Source: Gnetum montanum (Eukaryota; Streptophyta; Gnetopsida; Gnetales; Gnetaceae). From it: a stretch of DNA of 64,000 bases. Each line of letters opens with the position of its first letter. The stretch's first letter is position 1. Shown in pieces: positions 45,989 to 57,369 of this stretch. Position numbers and translations under genes: made by a program. The notes beneath the pieces were generated by a model. The model was given only the letters and a program-made list of their open reading frames with translations, made no database searches and was not told the origin of the DNA. The stretch spans positions 185,336 through 249,335 of the forward strand of contig MNCI01007750.1 in NCBI GenBank assembly GCA_015680685.1, given 5' to 3'.

Positions 45989-47190
45989 TGTAACGATGGA
46001 AAACATCGGTTGCTGGAAATACCGAACGAAGTTCCGTGTACACAGTTCCAACCCCAGATCCGTGTGAGGACCATGCTGGAGAAAATGAATCTGAGGTGCC
46101 CTGAATGGTCTTGTCGATCAGATAGGGACTTACTTAATCAGTAAATTTTGTAATAACTGGATTACAAGATGACGATTTTGACGAGGAGATATGATATTGG
46201 TAATCTCAAAGGCAACGAGAATGGTATAAATGATTCGAAGCAATTGCAGAATCTATGTAGATAGGATGCAATAAATTGGATTTAGAGGATATGCAATCCC
46301 AAGATCTGGGATTTAGCTTATAAAAAAATATATTTGATACAATGATTGTAGGCAGAATTCGGTTTAGACGAAGCACATGCTAAGAACAGGAAAGCTATTC
46401 AAAGATGAAACAAGCAAAGGCCAATCTACCTTATTCTAGCCAATTTGGATGCAAGCGAGTTAGACCTAAAGCAGAATGTCCGCTAACTGGAAGTTCTTGA
46501 TCAAAAACTCTTGTCGGTTGCCTTCCGCATTCTTTCGATTGCTGATCCTCTCTTATTCTCTTGCCAATCTTCGCTAAAAATTGTCAACAATTTCCAATGA
46601 AAGAAAGTTGCTCCTGGAGAAAATTCTACCAACCGAGAGAAATTTTTGCCAACCCCTTTGATCGTTGTTAACTGGAGTATTTATAAGGTTAAGGTCAGGA
46701 GAAAAAAGCGGTTTAGATGACGTGTGTCCTGAACTTACAAAATGCCATTGACCTAGTGCATTTTTGGTGTCACACTGTTTTATGCTCTGGAGCATAGTGT
46801 GTAGCAATCTACCCTTGCTGGAGCTTTGGTAACAAATTGTACTGCAGTTACGCTATAATATGCTAGAGAGTGTATCGTGGCATAAGAACCGCCAATGCCT
46901 GAACATTACTATCTTCGTTGTTGTAATTAAATCGATTATCTGCTTGCATTACGCTGCATAGCGTAACTCAGCGTAACATAGCGAACCTGAAAAATTGAAG
47001 TGTTTTCACTGCGCATCCCTTATTTCTGTTGATTTTTTCTGGAGTCTATTACGTTGTGCTACGTAATGTAGCGTAACAGGTCTTTAGCTAAAAAAGAAAA
47101 CTTGCTGAGATGTGCGACATGTTGTAGATCCTTGCCTGAGCCTCGAGATTTTGTTGAACCATTGAGGTCTCAAAATTTCACGGTGTTTCA
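45989..47190 (-). mobile_element. solo LTR of the B family inserted in element F
   Basis: The + strand runs from TGTAACGATGG to CGGTGTTTCA, the same ends as the B LTRs. TSDs TATAC flank it exactly (45984-45988 and 47191-47195). It shares GGTCTTGTCGATCAGATAGG (46112), a minus-strand TATA (46674-46688) and U3 TAGCGTAAC inverted repeats (46840-47090). At 1202 bp it is about 390 bp shorter than the B LTRs. Confidence 0.88.
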
Positions 47191-47195
47191 TATAC

Positions 47196-47690
47196 TAGAT
47201 AAATAAAAATCATAACAGAGTATATGTTACATAGTGGAGTTAGGAGATTCATAAAATAAATTAGAATGATCATGAAATTATTCTAAGATAGGATCAATTT
47301 GATCATTGTGAACAAATTCTAAAAAACCCTTCTGAAATCATTTCTATATAAAACCCCATCTTTAACAACAAATTTATTCACTTTTTTGAAGAAATCTCTC
47401 TTCTAACTTACAGTTAAGTTATTGGAAACTTTCCATGTATCAAAGAATCCTAGAATTTCATCATACAAATTTCCCTCATGAGTCTTAAGCACACATACTT
47501 CCTCGTCTCTAGCTATTAACTTGGCTAATCACAATCCTTTAATAGTTTTGCATGAAAACTTGAAAATTTGAAGCTTTATGAGCCACTCTCCTCTTTTCAA
47601 TCCAATTTTAGTCTAGGCTAAGAATTGTTTGACTGCTAGCTCTTTCAACATAATATGAACTAATGATTTTTCCAAGTAAAATTTGAAATG
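47196..47690 (-). other. RNase H to integrase connection of element F
   Basis: Minus-strand sequence between RH and the interrupted integrase. Short protein-like stretches occur in shifting frames, as expected for decayed pol; no separate gene recognised. Confidence 0.45.
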
Positions 47691-48640
47691 CTAAAGTGCC
47701 TTAATAAACATAAATGCATATTTTTCTAAGTCTAAATAATTTAGCTCTGAACCTTTTAGTTGATACCCAAAGAATCCAACTGGTTCATCTTGACCCTGAT
47801 CTTTTTGTATTGAAACTATAGCAATTGAATCATTTGAAGCAAAAGTATATAACGAAAAGTTTTCTTTCAATTTTGGCTTTACCAAGTATGGAGCTTCTTG
47901 AATGGCCTTTCTAATTTTTGCTAAGGCTTTCTCTGATTTTGGTGTTTTCTCCACTAGGACATCTTTCTTTAACATATGCATAAAAAATTTAGTAATTTCG
48001 GTGAATCTAGGGATAAATTTCTTAACAAAATTTATATTTTCAAAGAAAGATCTAAGAGACTTTTTACTTGTGGGATGTTTAATGCTCTATATTGCTTAAA
48101 TTTGAGAGTTAGCTATAGTAATTCCCTCTTGATAGATCACATGACCTAGTAAACTTCTAGACTTAACCCCAAAGATACATTTCTTAGGATTTAATGAAAT
48201 ACCATACTTAGGACATTTGTCAAAAACATGTTGAAGATGATCAATATGATCTTCCTTCCTTTTTGAAAATATGGTGATATCATCCAAATAAACCACGAAG
48301 AATTCACTTATTAAACATTTAAAGGCTAAATCCATTGCTCTTTGAAAAGTAGTACCAACATTTGACAATCCAAATGGCAATCTTTGGTAAGCAAAAGTTC
48401 CCCACTTGGTGATAAATGCTATTTTATATCTGTCACCTTTATCTACAATTATTTGATTATAATCTAAAAAACCATCTAAGAAAGAATATATTTGACAACT
48501 TAATACTTTGATCAACATTTTGTCAATTCTAAGAATTGGGTATTTGTCTTTTTTTGAGGCTTCATTTAGATTTCTGAAATCCACACAAAGCCTAATATTG
48601 CCATTCTTCTTTCTTACTGGAACAAGGTTAGTGAGCCATG
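47691..48640 (-). pseudogene. reverse transcriptase and RNase H of element F
   Basis: Ty3/Gypsy RT on the minus strand: CVDFRNLNEASKKDKYPI-type start, QIYSFLDGFLDYNQI, FITKWGTFAYQRLPFGLSN, and the catalytic FVVYLDDITIFSKR with both Asp. SLNPKKCIFGVKSRSLLGHV follows; 162 codons are open (48584-48096). After a stop, RH reads FSLYTFASNDSIAIVSIQ and YLDLEKYAFMFIKAL (47981-47691). Confidence 0.85.
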
Positions 48641-49185
48641 TTGAATATTGGACTGGATAAATGATTTGAGTTTGTAATAAATTCTTGCAGTTTCCATAGC
48701 TGGTTTAAATGATGGACTACACTTCCTTTGCTTTTTTTTAACTACCTTACAACTAGCTATCAAAGGAATCTTATGCATTATTGCATTTGGTCTAAATTTT
48801 TAAGATCATCATAAGACCACGAAAATTTTTTAAAATTATTTTTAGGAGTAATAATAGATTTTTCTTGAAAACTAAATCCTTTTCCTTTGTAACATTTAAC
48901 ATCTTTGGTGTCTCAGTAGATTCAAAATTCATGACCTCATATGCTTGATCATCTAGATTTTGTATACCTTTTTTGGCAAGCAAATTTTTGCTGAACTCAT
49001 GTTCATAATCAATCATCTTTTTTGGGAATGGAATTTGTCTTAAACCTTGACATTGTTTCAAGTATGATTTGACTTCTAAATTCCTGTTTATTTTTCATAA
49101 ACCTAAGTACTTGATCATCATCTTCAAGTACTTGTAAATGCTTTATGTTATCTGGTACTGATGGCTAATGTTCATTCTCAATCAT
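48641..49185 (-). other. linker between aRNH and RT of element F
   Basis: Minus strand; an 89-codon frame (49061-48792) rich in Lys, Leu and Asn reads as pol linker. No protease active site could be found here. Confidence 0.4.
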
Positions 49186-49189
49186 TACA

Positions 49190-49610
49190 CCCTCATAGCT
49201 TTCTATCTTTTTAACATCTAATGTTGAAGCTACCTTTGCTAAATCATCTACTATGTAATTATCCTCTCTACCTATATGTTCTATTTTGTAGCAATGAAAT
49301 GGATCCAACATTTTGTAGATGAGTTATTTATAAGGTTACAAGAATGAGATTTTTACCACATAATTACCTTTAATCTATTCACAAACTAATCTTGAGTCTC
49401 CCTTTATGATGATTTCCTTGATTTATTTTTCCGATGTTGTCTTAATTCCAATACACAAAGCTTCATATTCAGCCTTGTTATCAGTACAAGGGAAAGATAG
49501 ATAAATTGCCTTGAATATTTTTGGGAAGTCATCTTTTACTAGAACTATTCCAACTCCTATACCTTTAGAATTACAAGAACCATCAAAGTATAGTTTCTAT
49601 TTGCTCTCAT
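49190..49610 (-). pseudogene. archaeal-type RNase H of element F, upstream of RT
   Basis: Minus strand: LYFDGSCNSKGIGVGIVLV (first Asp at about 49584), PCTDNKAEYEALCIGI (Glu), IIIKGDSRLVCE (Asp) and IGREDNYIVDDLAKVAS (final Asp). All four catalytic positions remain, with about four stops elsewhere. It precedes RT in the direction of transcription, whereas in B and D the same kind of domain follows RT-RH. Confidence 0.8.
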
Positions 49611-49805
49611 CTTGAGATTTTTCTTTTTCCAAATTATTAACTTCTTACACTATACAAATTCTAGTTTCAAAAGCTCTTATTTTAATACCTTTTTTCTTTT
49701 CATTTCAAGTAATATTTTCGCTCATCAATAGCTCATTATAAATGTATATATGATTTGGCTCTCCTTTCCAAGGTAGCCACATATGTGAGTAATTCATTGA
49801 TATCT

Positions 49806-49930
49806 GCTACTAACTTACTATCTTAATGTTTATTAGACATATGAGCCTCATAATAGCATCAAAGAAGTTGGACATAATAGCATCATTTTCGTCCCCATCT
49901 TCTACTAACTTACTATCTTAATGTTTATAC
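49806..49930. repeat. short direct duplication in element F
   Basis: CTACTAACTTACTATCTTAA plus a few bases occurs at about 49808 and again at about 49903, a 95-bp period; GACATA...AATAGCATCA words also repeat between. It looks like a slippage or repair duplication. Confidence 0.7.
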
Positions 49931-50060
49931 TTTCTATTTTTATTTTCTCCTTGATTTTAAACTTTGCCAAAGATTTCTCTAGTTTCACCACTTTTTTGGA
50001 CAAGTCTCTCATTAATTTTTCTTTTTCAGATTCTCTGCTTTCCAACTCTTTCTCTATTTT
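49905..50060 (-). pseudogene. coiled-coil gag-like remnant of element F
   Basis: Minus strand: ALPKPSHVKIEKELES and KEKLMRDLSKKVVKLEKSL, strongly helical. The open frame continues to 50183, but the part beyond about 50100 is antisense to D and is a shadow. Too little is left to name it; position before aRNH suggests a Gag C-terminus. Confidence 0.35.
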
Positions 50061-50122
50061 AACATGAGATGGCTTGGGTAATGCTTTAAGTTGAAAAAAA
50101 AATCTTGCATAAGAATAATGAT

Positions 50123-50600
50123 TTCCACCTATTGATGACCAAGCAACCATAAATCCTGAGTTCCCTAAGGAACACATTAACATAGTTAACCAAGTGCCTT
50201 AGGGTTATGAGGTACTCATGAACTTTGACAGAGCTTCAACCACCCATGGAGCTAGTGCTATTTCCATTGTAACATTCCCATCTGGTGAGATCTGATCATT
50301 TGCCTATCATTTTGGATTTCCATGTACCAACAACATAGTAGAGTATGAGGTTTTATCAGAGGGATAATGGTAGCTTGTGACCCAGGAATTAGACATATAG
50401 CCATCAACTGTGATTCATAACTCATGGTTAACCAAGTAATAGAAGTATATGCATGCAAAGCTAAGAACTTACAACCTTACTGTGACCTAGGAAAATAGTT
50501 ATTACAATAATTCATAGATGTTGATATCCAACACGTACCTTGAAACAAAAATGCCATAGCCAATGCAATTGCAACATTAGCCCTTGGTGTGACACCAAAT
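50123..50600 (+). pseudogene. archaeal-type RNase H of element D
   Basis: + strand; begins PPIDDQATINPEFPKEH, matching SPIDDHATIDPKFPDEH in B, then EVLMNFDRASTTHGASAIS (Asp), PCTNNIVEYEV (Glu), and the C-terminal VP-NKNAIANAIATLAL, where the last catalytic Asp is Asn. The RT of D is absent: the element is truncated on its 5' side near 50100 at the junction with F. Confidence 0.78.
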
Positions 50601-50699
50601 GTGTTTAGCAAGTTACCCACCTTAACTGTGGACTGTGCTAATCCCATCACATAGAACACTGAGGATACCTTTATGGCCATCATTGATACTACTCCTCCT

Positions 50700-51940
50700 A
50701 AGGAGTGGTATGAGGATCTCAAATTTTACCTTATGCATGATGAATTCTCACAAGGCCTAACTACTATTCAGAAGGACATCATACACAAGAGATTGAAGTA
50801 GTATGTCATCATAGGTGATAACACATTATGTTGAGGACCCTATGATGGCATACTCCTAAAGTGCTTAGGTAAAATCGAAGCTAGAACAATCCTAGAGGAG
50901 GTTCACAAGGGTGTTTGTAGAGGACATATAAGACCAAGAGCCATGGCTACTAAGATTAGACAGTTACGCTACTATTGGCCTCATATGGAAAATGATTGCC
51001 TGCAAAAGGTTAAGTAATGTGACACATGCCAACGATATAACAACCTAATGCATGTATCATAAACTAAGTTACATCCAACCCAAACAACATGGTCATTTCA
51101 ATGATGGGGATCAGATTACATTGGACTTATAACACCTAAGTCTTCCATAGGACATAACTCCATCATCACTGCAACTGAATACTTTACCAAGTGGGTTGAG
51201 GCTATTCCCCTAAGGAAGACCACATCTGAACAAGTTTGCAAATTAATCCTAGATAACATTGTAGCTCATTTTGGCATACTCATGACCATAGTTATAGACA
51301 ATGGACCTCAATTTAGCAACCAATAAACCAAGGATTTCTATCATAACCTAGGCATTAAGCATTCTTTCTCATCACCTTACTATCCTCAAGCCAATGAACA
51401 AGCAGAAGTAAGCAACAAGGCCATCATCAACTTGCTCAAGAAGATGCTCAACAACTACAAGCAGAAGTGGCATGAGCAACTTGTTCATGCACTATGAGCA
51501 TATAGAACAACCTATCGCATGGAAACCAACATGACCCCTTATAACCTTATTTATGGTTTTGAAGTTATTTTACTCATTGAATTGTAGGTGCCATTGCTCC
51601 AAGTAGCCTTGATCGACTTCATCAATGATGAGTAGAACAAGGCCTTGTGGATGACAGCCTTGGATTTAGTGGAGGAGCAATGCATGCAAGTGGTTATTTA
51701 CATCAAGCATTATCAAGAGAGGCAAAAGCGACAACATCACTATCCATGCACAAGATTAAGGAGGGGAACCTAGTCCTCAAGGCCTTTCATGAGCATGTAA
51801 AAAAATTCTTAGCTAATTGGGAAGGTCTTTTCCTTATCACTAGAGCCTATGGGAATGAAGTATTCAGAATAGCTAACATGGATGGAAATGAGCTAGCCAA
51901 TCTAGCCAATAATTCCTATCTAAAGCCATACTACATGTAG
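50700..51940 (+). pseudogene. integrase of element D
   Basis: Zinc region HKGVCRGHIRPRAMATKI and CDTCQRY (50910-51040), core WGSDYIGLITPKSSIGHN, FTKWVEAIPLRKTTSEQV, IVIDNGPQFSNQ and ANEQAEVSNKAIINLL with all three acidic residues present. PYNLIYGFEVIL and a C-terminal part (51647-51940, in a shifted frame) ending NSYLKPYYM follow. About six stops. Very close in wording to the integrase of B. Confidence 0.85.
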
Positions 51941-51967
51941 CCAAGAATCATCAACAAACAAGCCTAC

Positions 51968-52068
51968 TTTCAATAGTCCACTATGACCTTAAACTGGCAA
52001 CACAGCTTGCTAGGGCCTTAAACTGGTACCATGACTCACCATGACCTTAAACTAGCAACTTTGGTGAC
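51968..52068 (+). repeat. hairpin-type repeats after integrase of D
   Basis: Three or four copies of GACCTTAAACTGGCAAC and variants, the reverse complement of the GCTAGTTTAAGGTC unit of B; relative to element direction the orientation is the same as in B (26840-26990). Confidence 0.75.
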
Positions 52069-52172
52069 TTGGATAACATGATTCTCATGTGACTTATATG
52101 CATTATAACGTTATAATATGGAGTGGTGTTTTGTATTCTTTGTTGGTGCCACTTGGGTCAATCCTCTAGGCA

Positions 52173-52190
52173 TCAACAAAGAGGTGCCAT
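52173..52190 (+). other. probable polypurine tract region of element D
   Basis: TCAACAAAGAGGTGCCAT directly before TGAAACACC; cognate of the tract in B. Confidence 0.5.
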
Positions 52191-53698
52191 TGAAACACCA
52201 TAAAAATTTACATGTTATGGCCAATCTTCACCATGTAGCTTTCACCCCATGAAACTTGATGCAAAAATTTATTGTAAATGTGAAAATTTTAACCCACAAT
52301 GGGAAATTTCACATACTTTGTACTTTTGGGGCTGAAAAATGCTTCATAAGCAGTCAAAGCCTTGTTNNNNNNNNNNNNNNNNNNNNNNNNNNNNNNNNNN
52401 NNNNNNNNNNNNNNNNNNNNNNNNNNNNNNNNNNNNNNNNNNNNNNNNNNNNNNNNNNGGTGTGTGGGAGGGTTAGAAATGCCTTTTGGAATGCCAAAAA
52501 GGTAATTTGATGGGTTTGATGAGGGCTATAAATTTTTTTACATTGGAAACACATGCAGGAAGTAGATCTCACCTACCCCCAGCATAGAAGGATGAGGGTT
52601 TTGGAATTTCCCCTTCAACATGGAGACCACATGCACAGCTTGGAAAGTTTCCTCCCTTAGCATGGAAGTTTTCCCCTAGTGTGGAGGCTTCATTCCCAGT
52701 GTGGAAAATTACATCCCCCAATGTGGAAGCCACAAAAGCCAAAATTCATCACTCCATGCACTTCAACGTTGACCAACCACTTAAGCAAGCATGGTGGGGA
52801 GCTCAACTTAGAAGATTCATCTCCAGTGTGGAAGATGTGCCTTGGTTACTATTTATAGTAAATAGAATGGCCATGGGATGAAGCACTTACTATGTATGGT
52901 AACACCCCAAAATTGGGCACCCATATCACCTAAATTTGTATCTAGTTTGTAGCCATTTTTATAGCTAAATCATAGCCAATTTTCAGCCCCATTCATGGCC
53001 CAAAAAACCTATAAAATCCAACCTCAAACACTATTTATAGATGGTAATAAATTTTCCCACTAAGGAGAAATTTTTCTCAAAGTTCAAGCAAATTCTTAGC
53101 AAAGTTCAGTCATTTTTATAATTCCACACTTGGGGCATTCTTAGGCACTCAAGAGCTCTTGCAAGTTCCCATACTTGCATTCTCTTGAACCCCAATGTGG
53201 AAGCATTGTAACCTTGAGATTTGTGGATTTTAGGTGTCAAGACTACACTTCTAGGATTTCCAAACCCCAATGTGGAGCAATCTGGCATCCAAATTTTCCA
53301 CTTTTCTCACTCCCTAGTAGTGACCCAACTTGTAGATCTAAGGTTGTAGTAGTGAACAAAGGTTTCATGGCTTTGATGAGCTTTGAACTCTTGCATAAGT
53401 GAACCCCTTTTCTTCTCATCTAGGCACAATTTATACACATTTCTCTAACTTATTCATTATTACTTCTTAATAAGTTTTAAGTTTTGTGTTCAAAAATAAA
53501 ATTTATTTTTTGTGCATTATTCGGATCTATTTGTATTCCTACGTTTTGCATCTCATAAGTCCTTGGTTGATCTGCTAGACCAACTAGGATATCTCAAATC
53601 CCATTTCTCTTGTGAAGGCCATGGGGATTTAGGGTTAAGGAACTGTCACATCGAAGATCCTTGGTTTTTTCCAGTGATCAAGGTTTTTGATCACAACA
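52191..53698 (+). mobile_element. single LTR shared by element D (left) and element C (right)
   Basis: Starts TGAAACACC after the polypurine tract of D and ends TTTTTGATCACAACA, eight bases before the PBS of C. Both ends match the B LTR (TGAAACACC... and TTTTTGGTCGCTACA). The distance from the TATA-like box (CCTATAAAATCC, 53008-53019) to the end is about 690 bp, as in B (688). Includes a 92-bp gap. The U3 carries about seven copies of a CCCAGTGTGGAAG-type motif (52570-52835). Confidence 0.75.
52367..52458. other. assembly gap (N)
   Basis: 92 undetermined bases inside the C/D LTR. Confidence 0.99.
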
Positions 53699-53706
53699 AC
53701 TTTTCT

Positions 53707-53725
53707 TGGTGCTAGAAGGAGGGCC
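53707..53725 (+). other. primer-binding site of element C
   Basis: TGGTGCTAGAAGGAGGGCC, one C-to-T change from the PBS of B. Confidence 0.8.
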
Positions 53726-53754
53726 TTCACCTAAATTATGTGACTAGATCTATT

Positions 53755-54740
53755 CTTTTTGTTTCCATTTTGCAAGCTTTTTTTTTTAAATTATTGTAGC
53801 CAAAACATTTGAAGAATCAAGCTGATATTTTTCCCCTGTGACCAAAACTGTAGCATGGAAGTTGCAAGTGGTTGGGTTTTGTCTTCTCACAACGCTTGCT
53901 ATGAATTTTATAGTCCAAAGAAAACATCGATATCTCTTCCCCTTATTTTTTTTTACTACCAAAAATTTATTCTCTAGTTTCTAAAGTGGATGGTTCAACT
54001 CATCTTTGAGTTGGCTTTTCCCCCCACTTTTTGAAGTTGAGAAAATTGGTAGCTAGCTAAAACTAATTTTAGTGGAAAAATAGCAACTTTCCACTTTGGT
54101 TTTCAGCCTTCCCCCCATCAACATTGAGGTAGGAGGTGTGAGATTTCCATCATCTCACTCCCCTTTTCCCCCCCTTTGCCATACCCAACGTGGAAGTAGT
54201 TGGGAGGCCAACTTTGGTGAGGTTTGAAACCAATTTAATAACTAGATTTGATTTTATTACAAGTTAAAAAACATTTTCTTATTTTTTGAAGCCAAAACTT
54301 CCAAGGAATCCAATGCTACCTTTACCCCTCCTTGTAGTAGAAACCTTAATGTGAAAGCTACAAGTAGTTTGGATGCTGAAATTTCATAACATTTGCTATG
54401 AATATTTAGAGAGCAAAGCCAACATGGAAGCTTTAATAACCATTTAATTTTTCCTGCCACATTTTTTCCACTAAACTAACTTTGGTTTCCATACCAACCA
54501 AGCCTACTTTTCCCTGTTTGTGGCAAAATTTGGCATCCTGCCAAAACTATCCTTGAAAACTACCAAGTTTCTATTTTGATCTTCAAACTTTCCCTCCTCT
54601 CTCCAATGTTGAAATGAAAAGGTATGAGATTTTCATTATCTCACCCCTCCTTTACCCACCTCCCCCCCCTACCATACCTGGCATAGAGGCAATTAGGAGG
54701 CCAACTTGGGTGAGGTTTGAAATCAATGCTTTCAACATTC
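53755..54740 (+). repeat. two-copy tandem duplication (~480 bp) in the leader of C
   Basis: The block 53755-54240 is followed by a diverged copy 54240-54740. Shared markers in order: AGCCAAAAC (53799/54290), TTGCTATGAAT (53907/54388), ATCTCACTCCCC-type (54152/54638) and GGAGGCCAACTT(T/G)GGTGAGG (54210/54696). It lies between the PBS and gag. Confidence 0.75.
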
Positions 54741-55094
54741 TATTTCTAGTAAATGGGTAAACCCCGCTTATTCCCCACTTACTAATTATAGTAAGTACAT
54801 CATTTTTTACCATTTTTATTTCCTCTAAGAGTTTTTGAATTTCATTCACTAGAATTTACTCCTATTTCAGCATTTATAGCCTATTTTAAAGCTATTCTTT
54901 GCACTATAGCCATGTATTTCTAATAGTCCACCAAATTTTCCCTCACCCTCCAACAAGCCATGAGGGTGTATTATTCCAAAGACCTTGCCATCATGGAGTG
55001 TAGGTGATCTTTGAGGGTTAGAGGGGAGAGTTCTAATTTTGCAATCATAAATGAAGATCGTTATAACTTCATTTATTCTAAAATATAGGTAGGC

Positions 55095-57010
55095 ATGCTA
55101 ATTCCACAAATTGAAGTTGAGGCCAAAAGAGAGTTTGAACTCATACATAGGGATGGGAAAGTGTACATCCCTTCCTTGTATGAAGAAATTCCTCTTAATG
55201 ACATCTAGTCTAGCGTCCTATCCCAATTGATTACTGTGGAAGAGGAAGATGATAAGCCTAGCTTTGAGGAACAATAGGAGGAGAAGGATGAATTTAAGGT
55301 AATCTAAGCCTAAAAACACCCTAGGAGGACTATTCCAACAAACATCTCTCAAGGTTACATCACCTTCCTCTAATGCTTTTTTTTTCTCCATGGGCATGAT
55401 GCCACCATCTTCCACTCCTTCCTACCCTACTATGGTAGATCCCACGCTAGTTATAGCCACACATCACACTTAGACAATGCCACAAATAACCAACTATAGC
55501 ACATCAATACCATTTACAATATAGTCTCGATACATAAAACCATTAATAGTAATTTTTAGCACCATAAATTTGTTAACTACTCACGCAAGGTCTGCCATGG
55601 GACCCCAAGAAACATAGGAGTCACACACCCCATTTTTCCTATTTGTGCCTCAAGTACTAGCACAAACATCTTTTTATTTATTTCTCCCATAAGCCAAAAC
55701 CATAATGCAACCTCTTCCTTTTGTCATGCAACCTATAATGGGGCCACAAGCCTCACAATAGATGCCACAACCTTATGTACAAACCCTTCAACCTATGGGG
55801 CCACCGCAAGGCTTGGATCAAGCTTTCCAAATGATCCAAGACATAACAGAGGAGCTAAGGAGGCTTAAAGCCTCTACCACACAAACTGTCAAGATTATGG
55901 ACTTCTACTAGGACAATCCCATAAGTCCTGGAGTCCCACCCTGACACTTCCTCCTAGTGTTACCATTGCCCAATTTAGCAAATATAATGGAGAAGATGAC
56001 CCTAATTCTCACCTTATTACCTTTTGATCTGAATGTTTACTTTTGTAGCCATGGCCTCATACCATCATGAAAATTGTTCCTATGTCTTTGACTGGGAAAG
56101 CACTTGATTGGTATTATGCATGGCCTAGAGGGTCCATATCCTATTTGGAGGACTTAGTAGCCCAATTTGTCAACTGCTTCAAGTATAAATTGAAGCCTAA
56201 GATAACACTTAACCAAGTCATGAAGGTCAAGTAAAGGTCCTTAGAATCCATACAAAAATTCATTCAATAGTGGAATGGATTGCTAAATGAAATACTAGAT
56301 TCCATATCTGAAGCCCACTTGTTAGCCATATTCAAGGGAGTAGCTAATGACTTCATCAAGTCCAAACTCTACTACCTTGATCCACTATCTCTTAGCCAAG
56401 AATTATTGCAAATTAAAAATATAGAGGATGCCATGGAGGCCAGTCGTGATCTAGCTTATATAGCATATAAAAACAAAAAAACTCAAAGAGACAAAGAAAA
56501 GAGCAAATAAAACAACATTACCATAGTATCTATAACCAAGGAAATAAAGACCACAAACCAAGGATCAAAGTTCAACCCAAGATCCCCACTAATGACCACA
56601 ATAACCAACCATCAACTTCCAAGACCATTGCATCAACAACTAGTAGACTTAACATTGAAAGGAAGGACAAGTCTAAATACACTACATTTCCATTAAAACC
56701 ATTCAAGTTGCTAGACCAACTATTAAGAAGTGGGTGCATGCAACACAAACAAATGATTGATGTTGCTTGAAAGAAACATGAGAAACTATGTGAAATAGCT
56801 AAAGATCCCACTTGGGCAATGAAGGATGATCCCCAATTGCCTAGATACTTCAAGCTAGACCACTTCTACCATTATCATTAACTACTTGGTCATGATACAG
56901 ACTTTTTCCTTGCGCTAAAATATGACCTACAAATGATGATAGATAGGAAAAAACTGGTCTTAGATGCTTCTAACCTAGTTCATTCATAAAACTAGTTGAT
57001 GTAGGTGTAC
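55095..57010 (+). pseudogene. gag of element C (Tat-like)
   Basis: The frame opens MLIPQIEVEAKREFELIHRD (55095). A Pro/Thr/Gln-rich stretch follows, then QGLDQAFQMIQDITEELRRL and VKIMDFY, nearly the same as in B; a WYYAW-like core (about 56110) and LLAIFKGVANDFIKSKLYY (56325). The zinc region is degraded: FYHYH...LLGHDTDFFLAL (56855-56910), with Cys replaced, against CDFH...CGHNMDYC in B. Many stops and several frameshifts. Confidence 0.75.
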
Positions 57011-57369
57011 AAAGACCCATTGGATGCTAATGATAGCCCCTATGTTTTTTTAGCATTCAACATCGATGAAAATTGGAGATCTATAAGAGAACCATTCGTG
57101 ATTCAAGTACCCATCTATAATGAAAGATCTTCTTCTACTTCCCATAGCTCAAGGTCTCCCTTCCTTGTGAGAGTACCATCATGAATGCCTCTGAGTGAAC
57201 CTTTTATCATCAAGGTCTTCCAACCCAATACAACCCAAAATGTCATAGCCAAACCAATTTCACAACAACCAAGCCAATAGCTAATCATCAAAAACTTACA
57301 ACCAAATAAGGGAAGAAGTATAAGAAAAAGCCTAACAACAAGGAAGATAAGCACATAGAGGCATAAAAG

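Noticed and set aside
49905-50183. A single 92-codon minus-strand gene
   Set aside because: Its first part is antisense to the D RNase H (PPIDDQATINPEFP on +); only the remainder can belong to F.
52897-53698. A separate 802-bp LTR starting TGGTAACACCCC
   Set aside because: The full 52191-53698 model matches the B LTR at both ends and in TATA-to-end distance; the shorter model lacks a polypurine tract and TSD.
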